DNA of 64,000 nucleotides from Mimachlamys varia (GCA_947623455.1 OX392543.1:16242757-16306756), one strand, 5' to 3'; positions 21,396 to 33,469 are shown, numbered from the stretch's first letter. The notes: generated by a model from the letters alone, not told the origin. Translations and numbers: made by a program.

Positions 21396-22271
21396 TCATC
21401 TTACGGATAAGAAGAACCTTCGATGATGGCGAATATTTTCATTTGTCTAGAAGTAAATCGATGCTAATGTAAAGAAATTACAGTTAAATTACTTATATTG
21501 AAGTATAAGCCAATCTGGTCCAATCGCCAATATATAGAAAGTAGCTGTGCACAGTTATGAAAAAATAATAACTAAAAAAAAGACAAAGCCGGTTTTGGTT
21601 TTTCTAATTAGAATATCTCGCCCTCTAAACTCAGCAGGGATATATATTGGCGCCGAATGTCCCCTCTCAATCAGAACATATTAAAACCTCCAGTTTCTGC
21701 CATGACCTGCCTTATTTGAATATAGATTTGTGTAATTCATCAAGGAAAACTGAATTAACCCCATTTTTTTCGACACTTCGATAAGAATCCGGGAACCATA
21801 GTTTGCGCCACGACACCATTTCGTCTATAGATGAAAAAAATGTGAGGGACAATACATTGTTTGTTCCTCTCGTGACCAGCTAAACACATTTCGTTGTCCC
21901 AAATTGACATTATTCTCATTTCAGACCAAATCCGTCAATATAAATGTGTTGACAATACAGGCAATGTCTTATTGCAAGCATACATGTGCATAGAGAGAAT
22001 TTTGGGATAAGTCAATCTAAGGTTAAACTTTATTGTAAAAATAGGAAAACATTTAACTCATCAGAACACAGATAAAAACAAATCAATTACGAAAATTAAA
22101 TTTGATTTAAACACATTTATTGCCTTAAATAGCAATTGGATTGGGCACAACTTATACTAAGCCCTTTCCCTACAATAAAACATTTATATATTTACAAATT
22201 TTAAGATGGCTTATTTACAATAATAAAATACAATATCTCACAGTATTATACAGTCACACGTGCAAACATAC
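21396..22271. other. no gene seen
   Basis: Nothing recognisable. Confidence 0.5.
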
Positions 22272-22345
22272 ATGAGAGAGAGATCTAGGGGAAGAGAGAG
22301 AGAGCGAGGAGGGGGGGGGGAGAAAGATGGAGGGAGAGAGAGATC
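22272..22345. repeat. GA-rich simple repeat
   Basis: GAGAGAG tracts with an 11-12 base G run. Confidence 0.85.
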
Positions 22346-22789
22346 ATCTTATTGAGTAACATTATATCTTTTCCGACACTGACGGCAAAAGTTAACACTG
22401 ACACTAATCGATACTCTCAGCTGGTACTAAATGTTGATCACTTCCCGTGCCTTGGTTTGCGTCCTCCTGGTCATTCTGTTCTTCTTAAATATTCGTTTCT
22501 CTAGTGCCGCCGACGTCGGAAAATTAAAATCTATATACTTGTAAGATTCACACATTCATTACGTTTCGCATATACACTCATGTATATCAACCATTATGGA
22601 TTTGATATCAACATGTGAAATGCTTTCGTGCAATACAAGAGTCAGCGTTTTATCATCAGCTTATCTGACATGTATCCCGATATTAGACCAATGTCTGACA
22701 TTTTGTGGCTTTTTGAGAAATATGACAGATGTCATGCCTTAGAACTCGTCCGACTATTACCACAAACCAGGAGCCGCAAACCGTTGAGA
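22346..22789. other. no gene seen
   Basis: Unremarkable. Confidence 0.45.
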
Positions 22790-23390
22790 AGTTTTGTTTT
22801 TTCTATTTGTTTCCAAGGTAACAGATATATTGCATAAACAAGAAACCTTATACCAATAGCAGAAGGTTACATTTTGTACAACTAGTACACTGTAGCATAT
22901 TGTGTATCAAACTTTTTGTCAAGATTCCTTGTTGTGGCATTGGAAAGGTAGCAAGTTTTGTTGTTTTGTTGAAACAGTTTAGGGCTGAAGTCCGAAAAAC
23001 TAGTAAACAGTAATTTGGTATTTCTTAATTGTTTCCATTGTTACAGAGAACATATAAAAAAGAAACCTCACAGATAGCAAACCATACAAATACGGTGCAA
23101 TCACAATAAATACACTTTTTTTGTCGGGATCTGTTAAAAGGTTTTGGAGTTATAGGCAGAGAAAGACTCTGTTTCCATGGTAACAAAGACATGTACCATA
23201 CATACCTCGCGAATAAAATAGAAACGCACAGCATAATATTAGTCTGGTCTGCGGAAAAAAAAAATCTTAATCGAGATTTATAGAAAGCTTTTGGGATTAA
23301 AGCTAGTAAAAAGTCATTTTGTATTTTATTTCCATGGTAACCGGAAATATCCAAATGGAAATTCTGCAAATAGCAAATACGCACAACTAT
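22790..23390. repeat. degenerate tandem repeat around TTTCCATGGTAAC
   Basis: Four diverged blocks each carry TTTCCA-GGTAAC (about 22809, 23033, 23173, 23330) and neighbouring 'AAGAAACC' and 'GTTAAAAGGTTTTGGAGTT' motifs, spaced 140-225 bp. Confidence 0.5.
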
Positions 23391-23544
23391 AGGGCACTAG
23401 CCTAATATGTATTTCGTACACTTTAAAATATTTCTTAAAAGACAGACATTTCGTCGCTTAGACTTATGTTGACGGAATGAGCCGTAAATGAATCGAACGG
23501 ACAGACAGACGGTGTCCCATTCAATGTCCATCCAAACCTTACAC
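23391..23544. other. no gene seen
   Basis: Spacer. Confidence 0.4.
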
Positions 23545-23660
23545 ACTTGCCTTCACCAAAGCGACCGGGGTTCGATTCCCCGATTGAACGTACAAGCTGT
23601 GAAAGTCATCTGCCTGACCAAGCATATTTTTTCTCTTGGTAACATCCGGGCAAAAAAAAA
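23545..23660 (+). mobile_element. 5'-truncated tRNA-derived SINE
   Basis: B-box GGTTCGATTCC at 23569-23579, followed by 'TCATCTGCCTGACCAAGC' and 'TTTTCTCTTGGTAACATCC', a diverged Meta-domain core, then an A-rich run. Head bases before about 23545 are lost. Confidence 0.6.
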
Positions 23661-24498
23661 AGTTGGGGACAAAAAACATAAATTATGAAAAATATGACAT
23701 TTAACAAATTGAATTACTTAAAAAAGAAAAAAAGGAATTGTAATTTTGGATATTTTGTCCTATGTCATTGAATAGCAATGAGCGATCATTCTGATAAAAT
23801 ATTGATAAATGTGAATGTAAAGATAAGATAACAATTATATATGATAAGATCATATTTACCTAGCAGACATTCTTTGATTCCAGTACTGTATAGAGCTGTT
23901 AAAGCCGATATTTACCAGCAGTTTTGTCCGAGACGCCTGGCCCCGTTATTGGATGTGAGATTCTAAGCATATCAACCTATCACAGCGTGGTAATGAACTC
24001 TGACGGAGACAAAACGGAACACTAACATGGAAGCTCAATTTTTTGTCCAATTTGATACAAATCTATATTTCATCTTTACATATAATGAATCTAGAAATGT
24101 TCTGATATATTCTGAGATATTGGTTTTGATGTGAAAGGCAAGACTCTACAATACTCACTAATGTTTGGTAGAAAAAAACTCCACATCCGAGCCCCGCACA
24201 CTTCTCTCTAATTGAGTCTCGATATTACTGAAGTATGTTTGGGACCCGTCAAAATGTCTTCAAATATTGTTACACATGGATAAACGAGCATAACGAGGCA
24301 AATTATATTAAAGAATATATATACATGAAAACACCACGACGCTCGTCTTCCGGTGATTTTATCCTGGGAATGGCGGCTTAGATTCCGACATGCTACAGTT
24401 CTTGCCGCCTATTTGCGTCTCCCTTAAAGGCTTTTCAGCAATTATCCACGTTTTCCTGCTGACCCTGAGCCATTGTTAGTTATTTCCTGATTTCCTCA
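23661..24498. other. no gene seen
   Basis: AT-rich, nothing recognisable. Confidence 0.5.
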
Positions 24499-24891
24499 TT
24501 AAAGGTCCAATATACGTAACTTTCGGCAAAACTTGAAGCGAAAATCAAGTCTTATAACACATTATATTTATAGATTTAGTTAAGATTAGCTGATGTCAGC
24601 AATATTCAAGATGAATTCTTACGCGATTACCGGTACAGCAGCAGTTGAAACTCGGTATTTGTAAACACCCGTCCATTTTGAACTTTCTTCTACATTCGGC
24701 TTGTTGTTGAAATGGGCTCCACCTGAATTATTTTCAATTCTTTTGATTTTTTTGTCAAGAGTTTCTTGTTAGTTACCGCTCAGGTTTAGTTAGTTTTAGG
24801 GTTTTTTTTGCATGGTTATCAACTGGATTTTTTTACATAAGTTTTCAAAATCCCGAAAAATTTCCTGAAGTTACGTATATTGGACCTTTAA
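24499..24891. mobile_element. TTAA-flanked MITE, copy 2 (inverted relative to copy 1)
   Basis: TTAA at both edges (24499-24502, 24888-24891); ends AGGTCCAATATACGTAAC and complement. Body matches the other four copies. Confidence 0.8.
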
Positions 24892-25370
24892 TCATACATA
24901 TACAATGTAATTATAGCTCATTCTAGATACTGACTTGTTAAACTTGCAGTTGCCTAAACAAGGTCAAAAGGTCAAAGTTACAAGTTCAATGTCCATGTGT
25001 TAGATGATGATTGAAAAATTGATTATCATCGAACTTACAAAGAAATACATGTCAAAGTCACAGGATCAAAAGGTCACGATAACAAGGTAAATTTTGTCAT
25101 ATTATATGTTTTTTTTACTTGAATATTGCTGAACTTTTACAGGCACCAATGCATTTTGCTAGCGTTTCAATAGCTAAGAAATATTTCGACTGAGAAGCTG
25201 AAGGTCATTTGTCAAGGTTACAAGGTCTGTGATATGAATGATACCATGCAAAAGCATGCGTGGAAATATCACAAAACTTACAACTTCCGGTGTTTGAGAT
25301 ATGTTAAAAAGCGAATTAGCAACATGAGTATCCCCGTACGAGCTATTCGGAACTTATCGGTCAAGAATAA
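24892..25370. other. no gene seen
   Basis: Short 'AAGGTCA...AAGG' direct motifs near 24960-25090 only. Confidence 0.4.
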
Positions 25371-25419
25371 TCGGAACTCCTCGGCCAATTCAATGACCGA
25401 ATCGGCCGAGGAGTTCCGA
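25371..25419. repeat. 49-bp palindrome
   Basis: TCGGAACTCCTCGGCCAATT against GGCCGAGGAGTTCCGA around CAATGACC. Wider, weaker pairing continues outward (CTTATCGGTC, GCGGTCAAG). Confidence 0.65.
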
Positions 25420-25775
25420 CTGCGGTCAAGAACTGAACTTGGGGCGAGATGTTTCAAATAATTTTTTTTGATTGGTTCAATCACCGGTAATAGGTACAGT
25501 CGGGTCGTGCATTTCCCTAATACATCAAATTCTGTGTACGATAGAACACAATTAACGTCAACAACCAAACGACCCATTTTACCGTCGAGTGTGGAACTCA
25601 ACGTCTAACGAGCAGGGAGAAATCAGGATAAGTACATGAATGGTGATTTCGTGAGAAATTAAGCGGGATGTTGTTAACTAGGACGAAATGGCTGTCGCGC
25701 CTGGTCGTCTTAGTTTACAGGTTTCATGTGTAATTACTGATCGATGGTGTAGAATTTCGGACATCTAATATCTAC
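25420..25775. other. no gene seen
   Basis: Unremarkable. Confidence 0.45.
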
Positions 25776-26058
25776 GGAAGCGTATTAGTGCACTTTGGCA
25801 CTTTTTTTTTTATCTTTTGCTTTCCCATACTGTTATCTGTAAATTTACCTTTAATCTGTCAACTTGACACTTAAATCTGTCATATTTACACTCAAGTCTG
25901 AAAAATTTACACTTTAATCTGTCACATTTTATTCTGTCGAATCTCACTTTAATCTGTACAGATCAACGAGTGAAATTAACATATTGATGTGTAAAATGTA
26001 CAGCTTAAAGTGTAAATTAATGATAAAAGAGTGCCAATGTGCACTATTACACTTCCGA
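25776..26058. mobile_element. foldback element with CGGAAGCGTATTAGTGCAC ends
   Basis: Left CGGAAGCGTATTAGTGCACT then GGCAC; right GTGCC then AGTGCACTATTACACTTCCG-like sequence. The interior repeats 'TTTAATCTGTCA' and 'TTTACACT' motifs. Confidence 0.6.
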
Positions 26059-26204
26059 AGATAGCATTGTATTCATAAGCTGACAAAATCATACTTTAGA
26101 AGCGTGATTTGATGTCAAATGACCATTTATATCGATGAAGAACATTATCAAGTACTACAGTATAGCTAGCAATTATACAAAGGGGGTAATGGAACTGATG
26201 GAAA

Positions 26205-26300
26205 TGTGGTAGGGTGGTTCTCTGGATGACGCATGCGCCCTTGACGCTGTTTCATTTTCACATTATGCTTGACCAAGGCGGTAGGGGATCGATTCCCGCG
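26205..26300 (+). mobile_element. diverged tRNA-derived SINE head
   Basis: B-box-like GGATCGATTCCCG at about 26286, preceded by 'TTGACCAAGGCGGTAG', as in the copies at 23545 and 43900. Confidence 0.45.
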
Positions 26301-26409
26301 ATCGGACACGAAAAGGTACAGTACAGTATAGATCTAGAGTCAATTCCCCGAACGCAGGTTTTTCAGTTGGTACACCGGTGTCGAAGATGGGGATGTTTTT
26401 GTGTGTGTG

Positions 26410-26617
26410 ATTTACGTTTTATTCACAGTTATGGTAATTTAAGGACGTTCCAAGTTTTAGTGGTTGAGGAAAACCGGAGTTCCTGAATAAAAACAACCGA
26501 CCAACGACCAGTAACTAGCAACTGCCCTACGAAGGCATCGAGTCCGCGACCCAGGGGTGGAGGGCTAGTGGTAACAGAATGAAAGACCTTTACAATTTGG
26601 CCACTGCGTCGATGCCA
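26410..26617 (-). mobile_element. diverged Meta-domain SINE
   Basis: In plus-strand order: 'TTAAGGACGTTCCAAGTTTT', 'TTGAGGAAAACCGGAGTTCC', 'CGACCCAGGGGTGGAGGGC', 'TTGGCCACTGCG'. These are the tail, core, B-box side and A-box side of the SINE at 50496, all with many changes. Confidence 0.6.
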
Positions 26618-26970
26618 CGATGGAAATATATTGACCTTAACCTAATGTATTAATGGACAAGGAACCATTTAGATGATTAATTTGAAAGTGTTGCTGCCGC
26701 CAAATTTGGAAAATAAAACTTTACTTCGGTAAAAATATATTTTTTCTTGTAATAGACAAAGACGTAAAACGTAAATTTTTGTAACTTTCATTTCAGTAAA
26801 AAGTTAATATTTATAATTATCATTCAAAATTGTTAGATCTATACTTGATCTATTAATAAATATTTTACATACATGTTTGCCGCCAGTGTATTGTTTATGT
26901 GGAGAGGGCTTACATAGACTGTGCCTGTAGCCCAATCCCTTTGATATTTTAACATCTATATGTCAATAAA
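26618..26970. other. no gene seen
   Basis: AT-rich. Confidence 0.45.
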
Positions 26971-27267
26971 GGCCGAGTTCGAGCGTCGACTCTTTACTAT
27001 AGTAGGGCTGTTACATTTAATGTGTTAACACGTGCGTGTAAACGTCAACCAATCGCTGCCTTGCAGTCAAATAATCACACCTGCGCAGACGACCGCTAGT
27101 TGCTCTAGTCCGACTAAAATAAATCGGTAGTTTGTACTTTAGTTGCTAGACATGCGCACTGTATACCTCTTTTTTTTCTATACATATAAGCAAAGCACAT
27201 AACTAAAGTGAGTTCGATCATACTATAGTTAGACTACAGCCACTAAAGTTGACGCTCGAACTCGGCC
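26971..27267. mobile_element. MITE with GGCCGAGTTCGAGCGTC ends
   Basis: GGCCGAGTTCGAGCGTCGACT on the left; AAGTTGACGCTCGAACTCGG(CC) on the right. TATAGTA-type motifs follow inside both ends. Only one copy seen here. Confidence 0.7.
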
Positions 27268-28139
27268 AAAGTTTGTTGAACTGAAACGTAGAGATGTAAA
27301 GTGTACAAGCAATAACTTGCATTCAATTGTGGTTCATAGCCTGTGTGAATACCCGTTCCATTGCAGAAAATGAAACTGCACGTCTCATATTATATTTCCC
27401 TGCAAACATTCATAAATGTTTTGAACATAAACATCTGGAAACAAAAACATTTTAGCACAGCATCAAAAACAGGTCGAATCTTGGTATTCTTGAATCAAAA
27501 TTAATGAAAATTTAAAGAAATGTTTCAGCGCCATTGGTTAAGTGATTGCTTTAGCATTTGCTAAGGAGTTCACAAGTTTATAAATTTTGTTGTCTTGTAT
27601 ATATAGAACTAATTAATTTGTGATCTAAATTGCAAAGACCTCAACTAATGTAGATCGCGGATTTGATCCCTTTGTCAAGTCTCATCGGGATTTTCCGTTC
27701 CGCAGAGCAATCGCATATTGTTTTTATCGCTCGTCGACAAACACACTGAGCACAATACTGGGACTGACCAAAATAATAAGAGTCCACAGTTTGATGGACA
27801 TATTTTGATAAGATTTGGGACGAAGAACGAGCATGAATCCCCATGAGACAATACTAAGTATTGAGTCGTGCTTTCTCATACAAATTGATGATTGACGTTT
27901 CAAGCGTTTCTGGCACACAGATGAACACAAGCGTGTTGGTGAATTAATCACAGAGAGTGCGATTTTGACAGATATCAAAACTCTGCATATTCGGAAGGGT
28001 CAGAAGTTTAACCGCTCGAATATCACTCGGTCCTTGAGTTAAAAGTTTTAAACGATTGTTGGGAAGAAGACTTTGTTTTCAATTCCTATCGCTTGGTTGC
28101 CATGAAAACTATATATCATTAACGGGGAACGGCACCCAT
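27268..28139. other. no supported gene
   Basis: Two overlapping minus-strand frames at 27641-27978 contain cysteine pairs (AQCVCRR, CDCSAERK) but have no start, splice or family support. They may be a decayed exon. Confidence 0.35.
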
Positions 28140-28536
28140 TTAAAGGCCCAATAAACGTAACTTTCGGCAAAAATTGAAGCGAAAATCAAGCCTAATAAAT
28201 TTGTATATTTATAGATTTAGTTAAACTTAACTGAAGTTAGCAATATTTAAGATGAATTATTACGCGTTAACCGGTACAACAGCAGTTGAAACTCGATATT
28301 TGTAGACATGCGTTTATTTTGAACTGTCTTCTAACTTCGGCTTGTTGTTGAAGTGGGCTCCACCTGAATTATTTCAAATTCTTTAGATTTTTTTCTGTCA
28401 AGAGTTTCTGGTTAGTTACCACTCAGTTTCTCTTCATTTTAGTCTAATTTTTGCATGGTTATCAACTGGAATGTTTTCCATAATTTTTCAGAATCACGAA
28501 AAATGTCCTGAAGTTACGTATATATTGGGCCTTTAA
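28140..28536. mobile_element. TTAA-flanked MITE, copy 3
   Basis: TTAA at 28140-28143 and 28533-28536; ends AGGCCCAATAAACGTAAC and TTACGTATATATTGGGCCT. Same orientation as the 24499 copy. Confidence 0.8.
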
Positions 28537-29637
28537 TTCATCGCGTCTAGTGAACATTCGTTATTATAATGTCAAACAGGACCCTGGGAAGTAAAACGTT
28601 CATAGCAGTAGAGAGAAATATTAAGTTCCTAAGTGATGTTGAACAAAGATGCTACAGAGGTCATTTTGGCCGTTTTTGTTTCCCTCGTCGGAGGGCAAAA
28701 CATGTAATCCTCAATTCTGCAGGAGTTCCCACGTAAAATGCATCTTGTGGTCTTTGGAGATATAATGTGACTATGAAATAAAATGTATTATGGTAAATGT
28801 TCCTCAACAGCTTCAATAAATTCAAACTTGTTGATATATCTAAAACATTGCATTTTACATCAAGCTATTTTGCGAAAGCAAAAAAAAATATCAGGTATAA
28901 ATTAGTAGAAGTCTCTTTGCCGTAAGACAATGGGTATTCAATAATATAAGAAAACGAATGAAGAGACATAAATTCCGGAAGACTTGTACGCATTATTGAA
29001 GCAAGAGGTCATCATCAAGCTACATGTATAAAGCTACATGTATAAAGCTACAAGTGAAATGGCGACATTTATCTTCAAGACAAGACATCGTCAATGGCAA
29101 ACTCTGGTGCCAACGGCATTTCCAATGAGTGGAGTCAAATTCATCTTTCATTTCCCTTTTCTCCTATAAAAATACATCTTGACATACGTTATCCTTTTCT
29201 TTCAAACTCATATTTGTGATGTTAATATCACGTTACGGAACACTTAGTTTAAGTTATATATACACAAGCTTTCTTGGAAATTCTCAAGTGATCTGGCGCC
29301 ACTGGAGAAAGGAAGGCCAATTATACCACTCACATTAATCTAACCGAACTAATAGAAGACCCGGATTGGCCCGGACAATTTATATGACCGTGATCGGTTT
29401 TATAATTATAGTGCGAAGACTCTTTGGGCGACACTTTTAAATCCTATTATAAAAGAACACATCTAGTATTTCTAAATCCTTATTTTTTATGTCGCAGGGT
29501 TTTAAGCTGGTGATTTGATCACTCGTGAAGCCGACAGATATATGTTTTTCTCGCGTGTGGTGTAGCCATATATTTCGTGGTATAACTATAGATGTTGTCA
29601 CCAATAGCGCAAAAAATGAGATTTTATATATATACAA
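28537..29637. other. no gene; triple GCTACATGTATAAA near 29010-29050
   Basis: 'AGCTACATGTATAA' occurs twice and a third partial unit follows. Otherwise nothing recognisable. Confidence 0.45.
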
Positions 29638-29965
29638 AAAAAACCCGATATTTGATAAAGTAGGTCCTTTCAATCATATTTAAGGAATAAGGAGCGATGT
29701 ACGTTTTTTGTTAAAAGTCATGTGAGCGATATGTATGTAATTATTACCATGCTTATGACAAAAATGATATATATCAAAGAGTATTAGAAGATCTGACACA
29801 TTAAAAAAAACACCCGATATTTGCTAAAGTAGGTCCTTTCAATCATATTTTAGGAATAAGGAGCGGTGCACGTTTTTTTTGTTAAAAGTCATGTGAGCGA
29901 TATGTATGTAATTATTAACATGTTTATGACAGACATGATTTATATATCAGAGAGTGTTAATACTT
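29638..29965. repeat. tandem duplication, unit about 169 bp
   Basis: 'CCGATATTTGATAAAGTAGG', 'TTTCAATCATATTTAAGGAA', 'AAGTCATGTGAGCGATATG' recur in order 169 bp apart with few changes, so the duplication is fairly recent. Confidence 0.85.
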
Positions 29966-30084
29966 CGTCATAAATACTGGTATTAACGGTACATGCTACC
30001 TTAATGCTTTATTTATTTTCATGTTTTAAAGCGTTCCATACTTAGAAACCTTGATATATCATTTCATATTCACACCTCTCCCTT
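29966..30084. other. no gene seen
   Basis: Spacer. Confidence 0.4.
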
Positions 30085-30725
30085 CTTGGGCTTAGTAATC
30101 TCTGACTGCGAATATATTAGCGTATACGCAATGAAAAAAAGGCTCGGCGGATCGATATTTGTTCAAATATGGCGTCGTTCACGCTTCAGAACAATGAATA
30201 TTCACTGACGGTCATTGTTTGGATCCTTCAAGATTTTGATAATAGAACATGTACGGAATACCTTTCTTCTGATTATACAAGAAATGGTTTATGGCAAAAT
30301 TTTGATTCGAATGATACGCATTCAAATTCTTTGACGGTTTGCTAGTAATGTTATTTAATACCAAATTTACATACAAATGTATGATATAATGAAGAAAAAG
30401 GTGTTGTTCACTATGTATTTTCTAAACCTACCAATATATCGATGAAGATTTCAGTTGGACTAATCTTTGCAATCACGGCCATCGTAGTTACCATCGTAGC
30501 AACCCGCTTCAAATTGTTTTTTTCTTCGTATAATACTTGAAAATTAGTAATGATGTAAATATAAGGTTTGCACCTCATTTTGACTGCGTATACGCTAGTA
30601 TGCCCGCAGTTGGCAACGAACATATTCAATATGGAGCGCTGACGCGCATCATAGAATATGTTCATAGCCAACTGCGGGCATATACTACCGTATACGCAGT
30701 CAAAATGAGGTACAATCCTTATTTA
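30085..30725. mobile_element. 650-bp dispersed element, copy 2, carrying a nested hairpin
   Basis: Matches 14690..15344 from 'CTGACTGCGAATATATTAGC' to 'CAAAATGAGGTACAATCC', but lacks about 110 internal bases and has a 94-bp foldback insertion in its terminal palindrome. Confidence 0.7.
30587..30696. mobile_element. 94-bp foldback MITE inserted at a palindrome centre
   Basis: CGTATACG occurs at 30587-30594 and again at 30689-30696; the uninterrupted copy at 15311-15318 has it once. Between them lie arms TATGCCCGCAGTTGGC... and ...GCCAACTGCGGGCATA. The 8-bp duplication suggests hAT- or Mutator-type insertion. Confidence 0.8.
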
Positions 30726-30790
30726 TAGAAAATGTGGTAATTTGTGCTTTCTCCAGGTGCCCCGGTTACCTCCAACAATAAGTATCCTTG

Positions 30791-30910
30791 GTGGTCGGGT
30801 GACGAAGTGGGTTTTGAATTTCGTTGCCTTTCACCAATGCGACTGGGGTTTGATTCCCCGAATCTGGCGATGTGAAGTTTTTATGTTTTTTGTTTTTATT
30901 AGAATACCCG
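30791..30910 (+). mobile_element. tRNA-derived SINE head
   Basis: Starts GTGGTCGGGTGACGAAGTGG (A-box), B-box GGTTTGATTCC at 30848; then 'AATCTGGCGATGTGAAG'. The Meta core was not found, so it is 3'-truncated or strongly diverged. Confidence 0.6.
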
Positions 30911-31460
30911 GTATAGAAAAGGGTTTTATTTGTTGTACTTGCTTTTGTTTATTTTCAATCATATTGCAAGTAAACCTGTCAATATTAAATGAGGTATTTG
31001 AGGTTTCAATGCATGTTCATATATATCCCCGGACCTTTTTTTAGATACGTCTACAATTAATCGAATATGTCAAAAAGAGCACGCCGGACTCTTTATCGAA
31101 GGAGGCGCGTATCATGGTATCTGCAAACATCCTTATAAAAAACGACAATATTTTGAAAACACTTCCGCTGTAGCACAAACATGCCCAATCTCTCTTTTAC
31201 CATACGTTTTCTGTTATCGCTATGGTCAAATAAACATTGGATATCCGTTCGTCGTATACTCTGACGTGATCTAGGTTGATTTGCATGCATAACTGCCGTA
31301 ATAGGACATAGGCCTAATCCCGGGCAGACTCTTGACCGACCTAACGCGACTCGTGTCAGTCGGTTAATTTCGGCTATGCTCGGCGCATGTACGGAATTAA
31401 CCGAAATATGACGAGTGAACCCGTAGTAATGGTCATGCCTAAATGTGTTTTCTTTACATT
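30911..31460. other. no gene; small palindrome near 31360-31410
   Basis: CGGTTAATTTCGG and CGGAATTAACCGAAAT pair around GCTATGCTCGGCGCATG. Otherwise unremarkable. Confidence 0.45.
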
Positions 31461-31644
31461 TGGTTTATTTTGTTTTACATCCTATTACGTCCCAGACTTT
31501 GGAGGTGGAGGAAACCTGGAGAAAAACCACAGGCCTATGGTCAGTACATGACAACTTCTCCACGTGGGTTTCGAACTCGCAACCCAGGCCAAAAGCTAGT
31601 GGTAGAATATCGGGACACATTAACCACACGGCCACTGCGGCCCC
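31461..31644 (-). mobile_element. Meta-domain SINE, shared-tail type
   Basis: Plus-strand order: tail 'TTTTACATCCTATTACG' (about 25 bases of the usual tail deleted), core 'GGAGGTGGAGGAAACCTGGA' and 'GAAAAACCACAGGCC', B-box side 'GGGTTTCGAACTCGCAACCC', head 'TTAACCACACGGCCACTGCG'. Head is tRNA-Ser/Leu-like when read on the minus strand. Confidence 0.8.
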
Positions 31645-32639
31645 TTTCTCTGCAATTAATTTTATCTTAGTTCAACTCAATGTCCTCTTTACATTCATTC
31701 ATTTAATCATTCTTTCATTCATTATTATTATTAATTCATTCTTTTATTCATTGTAGATACTTTATTCTTGAACTTATTTTAATTTGATAAATATTAATTT
31801 GATAAGGCGTTAAATCTACATAAAGTATCAATACAAACAGGTTCTCCACTTCAATACACATTCAGTCATTATTCACTCAATTAACATTTCCTTCGGTATA
31901 TCAGATTCAATAAATCATTTCAAAAACAACTTGCAAGTTATTATATATCATATATAACAATATCCGGAATTAAAATACTCCATATGAAGTCGTGATTAAC
32001 GGTAAATATTAAATATTTATCACTGTGACAGTATATTGTTACAAATTTTGATATTTTCTTGTTTCTTTTCCAAACTGCACCAAAAGCTGTGTTGAAAAAG
32101 AAATACATGTTTAAAACAAAATCATATTTATATCATTTCAATATCATACTTTTTTCAGCTCTCCTTCACATATCATCTGTCAGGATATGAGATTCTGTAG
32201 AAGTCCTATTGACAGTTCGGGCTGTTAGGGAGTCTTCGGATTGATAACTGTAGGATATGGTAAATCTTTATATCCTTTCTGCTTACCCTGCGAACTATCC
32301 AAAAACAATTCGGGTTTCAAAACGCTAAAACTTTTTTTTATAACAATGCCCCATCGATGACTTCATATCCGATTCTTTAAAGTCGTCCAAAAAATTTCGA
32401 GCAGTTTGCATAGAATTCTTTTTTAATGCTTGGCAACGAGAAAAACTACGTGTTGGCCGTGTACGAGAATGAAGGATTTACAACGAGGATCTCAGATCTC
32501 TGTAAAACAATGGGTCACTAGGCAACCGGTGTCAAAAAAGACATTAAGGGAAGACAACAGAAGGAAAGAAAAATATACAGAAAATGTTCCGCGCATTACA
32601 ATATTCGGCAGATCAATATTTATTTCAAGCAAATGTCAC
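31645..32639. other. no gene; ATTCATT-rich stretch
   Basis: 31690-31760 is rich in CATTCATT motifs. A short frame at 32430-32648 has no support. Confidence 0.45.
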
Positions 32640-32915
32640 GAAAACTGAAATCCCTGCTCCTGCATGGGGCCCATTTTGTCGTCTCTTAAATTCACAGAAG
32701 CATGAACATCTGTTACAGATATTTTTGGCCTAAACTAAGTTGTTAAGAGTAGTTTTGCACTGGGTGTGGAGCGAGATAATTTTCGATTAAAATATACTGA
32801 ATATAATATTATGATTATTGGGGTAACCAAAAAGTGTAAATCTACTTTAATTACAAAAGAGTTTAGGCCCCAAAATGGTTTTGACAAATTATCGGGCCCC
32901 TGTGTTCCAACTTCC
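32640..32915. mobile_element. diverged relative of the 418 hAT-like MITE
   Basis: 'ACATCTGTTACAGATATTTT', 'TTAAGAGTAGTTTTGCAC', 'GATAATTTTCGAT' in one half; 'AAGTGTAAATCTACTTTAAT', 'TTTGACAAATTATCGGG', 'CCCCTGTG' in the other. Same order as 418..680 but with many changes. Confidence 0.5.
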
Positions 32916-33010
32916 TAGTAATGCGTTCTTTGTTTCGTTCGATCGTGGCGTTCGAGAACTCAGTTATTTCAATAAAGTCAACAGGAGACTGTCACTCTAA
33001 GCACTGCTAC

Positions 33011-33406
33011 AATCGGGAACCGTCGGCACTTTTCGTAAACGAGAAAATCTTTTCGCGTAATTTTTAACGAGAAAACCCACCGGTTTTCGCCTTATAAAAT
33101 TTACGCGAAAACCCGCCGAATGGCGTGTTGTCGCCTTCTTCATTACGCGAAAACCCGCCGTTCGGCGGGTTTTCATGTAAATTTTATAAGGCGAAAACCT
33201 GGCGTTCGGCGGGTTTTCGCGTAATGAAGAGGGAGAAAACCCGTCTTTCGGATGGTTTTCGCGTATTTGTTTTTAATTTGATAAGCTAGTCGAAAAGGTG
33301 TTCATTTTCTCGCCTTTTCGTATTCATTTTCTCCCTTTTCGCGTAAATTTTACGAGGCGAAAACCCGCCGTTTTTCGCTTTTACAATTACGCGAAAAGGC
33401 GAGATG
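33011..33406. repeat. dense array of GCGAAAACCCGCC palindromes
   Basis: Opens AATCGGGAACCGTCGGCACT, as in the foldback at 61944. Then come many alternating copies of GCGAAAACCCGCCG and its complement CGGCGGGTTTTCGC, with AATTTTATAAGGCG and CGCCTTATAAAATT, and finally 'CGCCTTTTCG' variants. The arms at 33090-33235 form a near-perfect 145-bp palindrome centred near 33159. Much higher GC and CpG than the surroundings. Confidence 0.8.
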
Positions 33407-33469
33407 GCAGAAATCAGCCACCATAGTTTAGAGTTATTTTATACTTGTGGGTGTTTAAAACAACTTTCG

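Noticed and set aside
23025..23384. 119-codon minus-strand frame
   Set aside because: Covers the degenerate TTTCCATGGTAAC tandem repeat and has no recognisable feature.
23569..23579. Possible tRNA gene (consensus B-box)
   Set aside because: No acceptor or anticodon arms; the context matches the SINE copies elsewhere. The same applies to the B-boxes at 26286, 30848 and 43946.
27641..27978. Two overlapping minus-strand frames with cysteine pairs
   Set aside because: No start context, splice site or family match; too weak to call even as a remnant.
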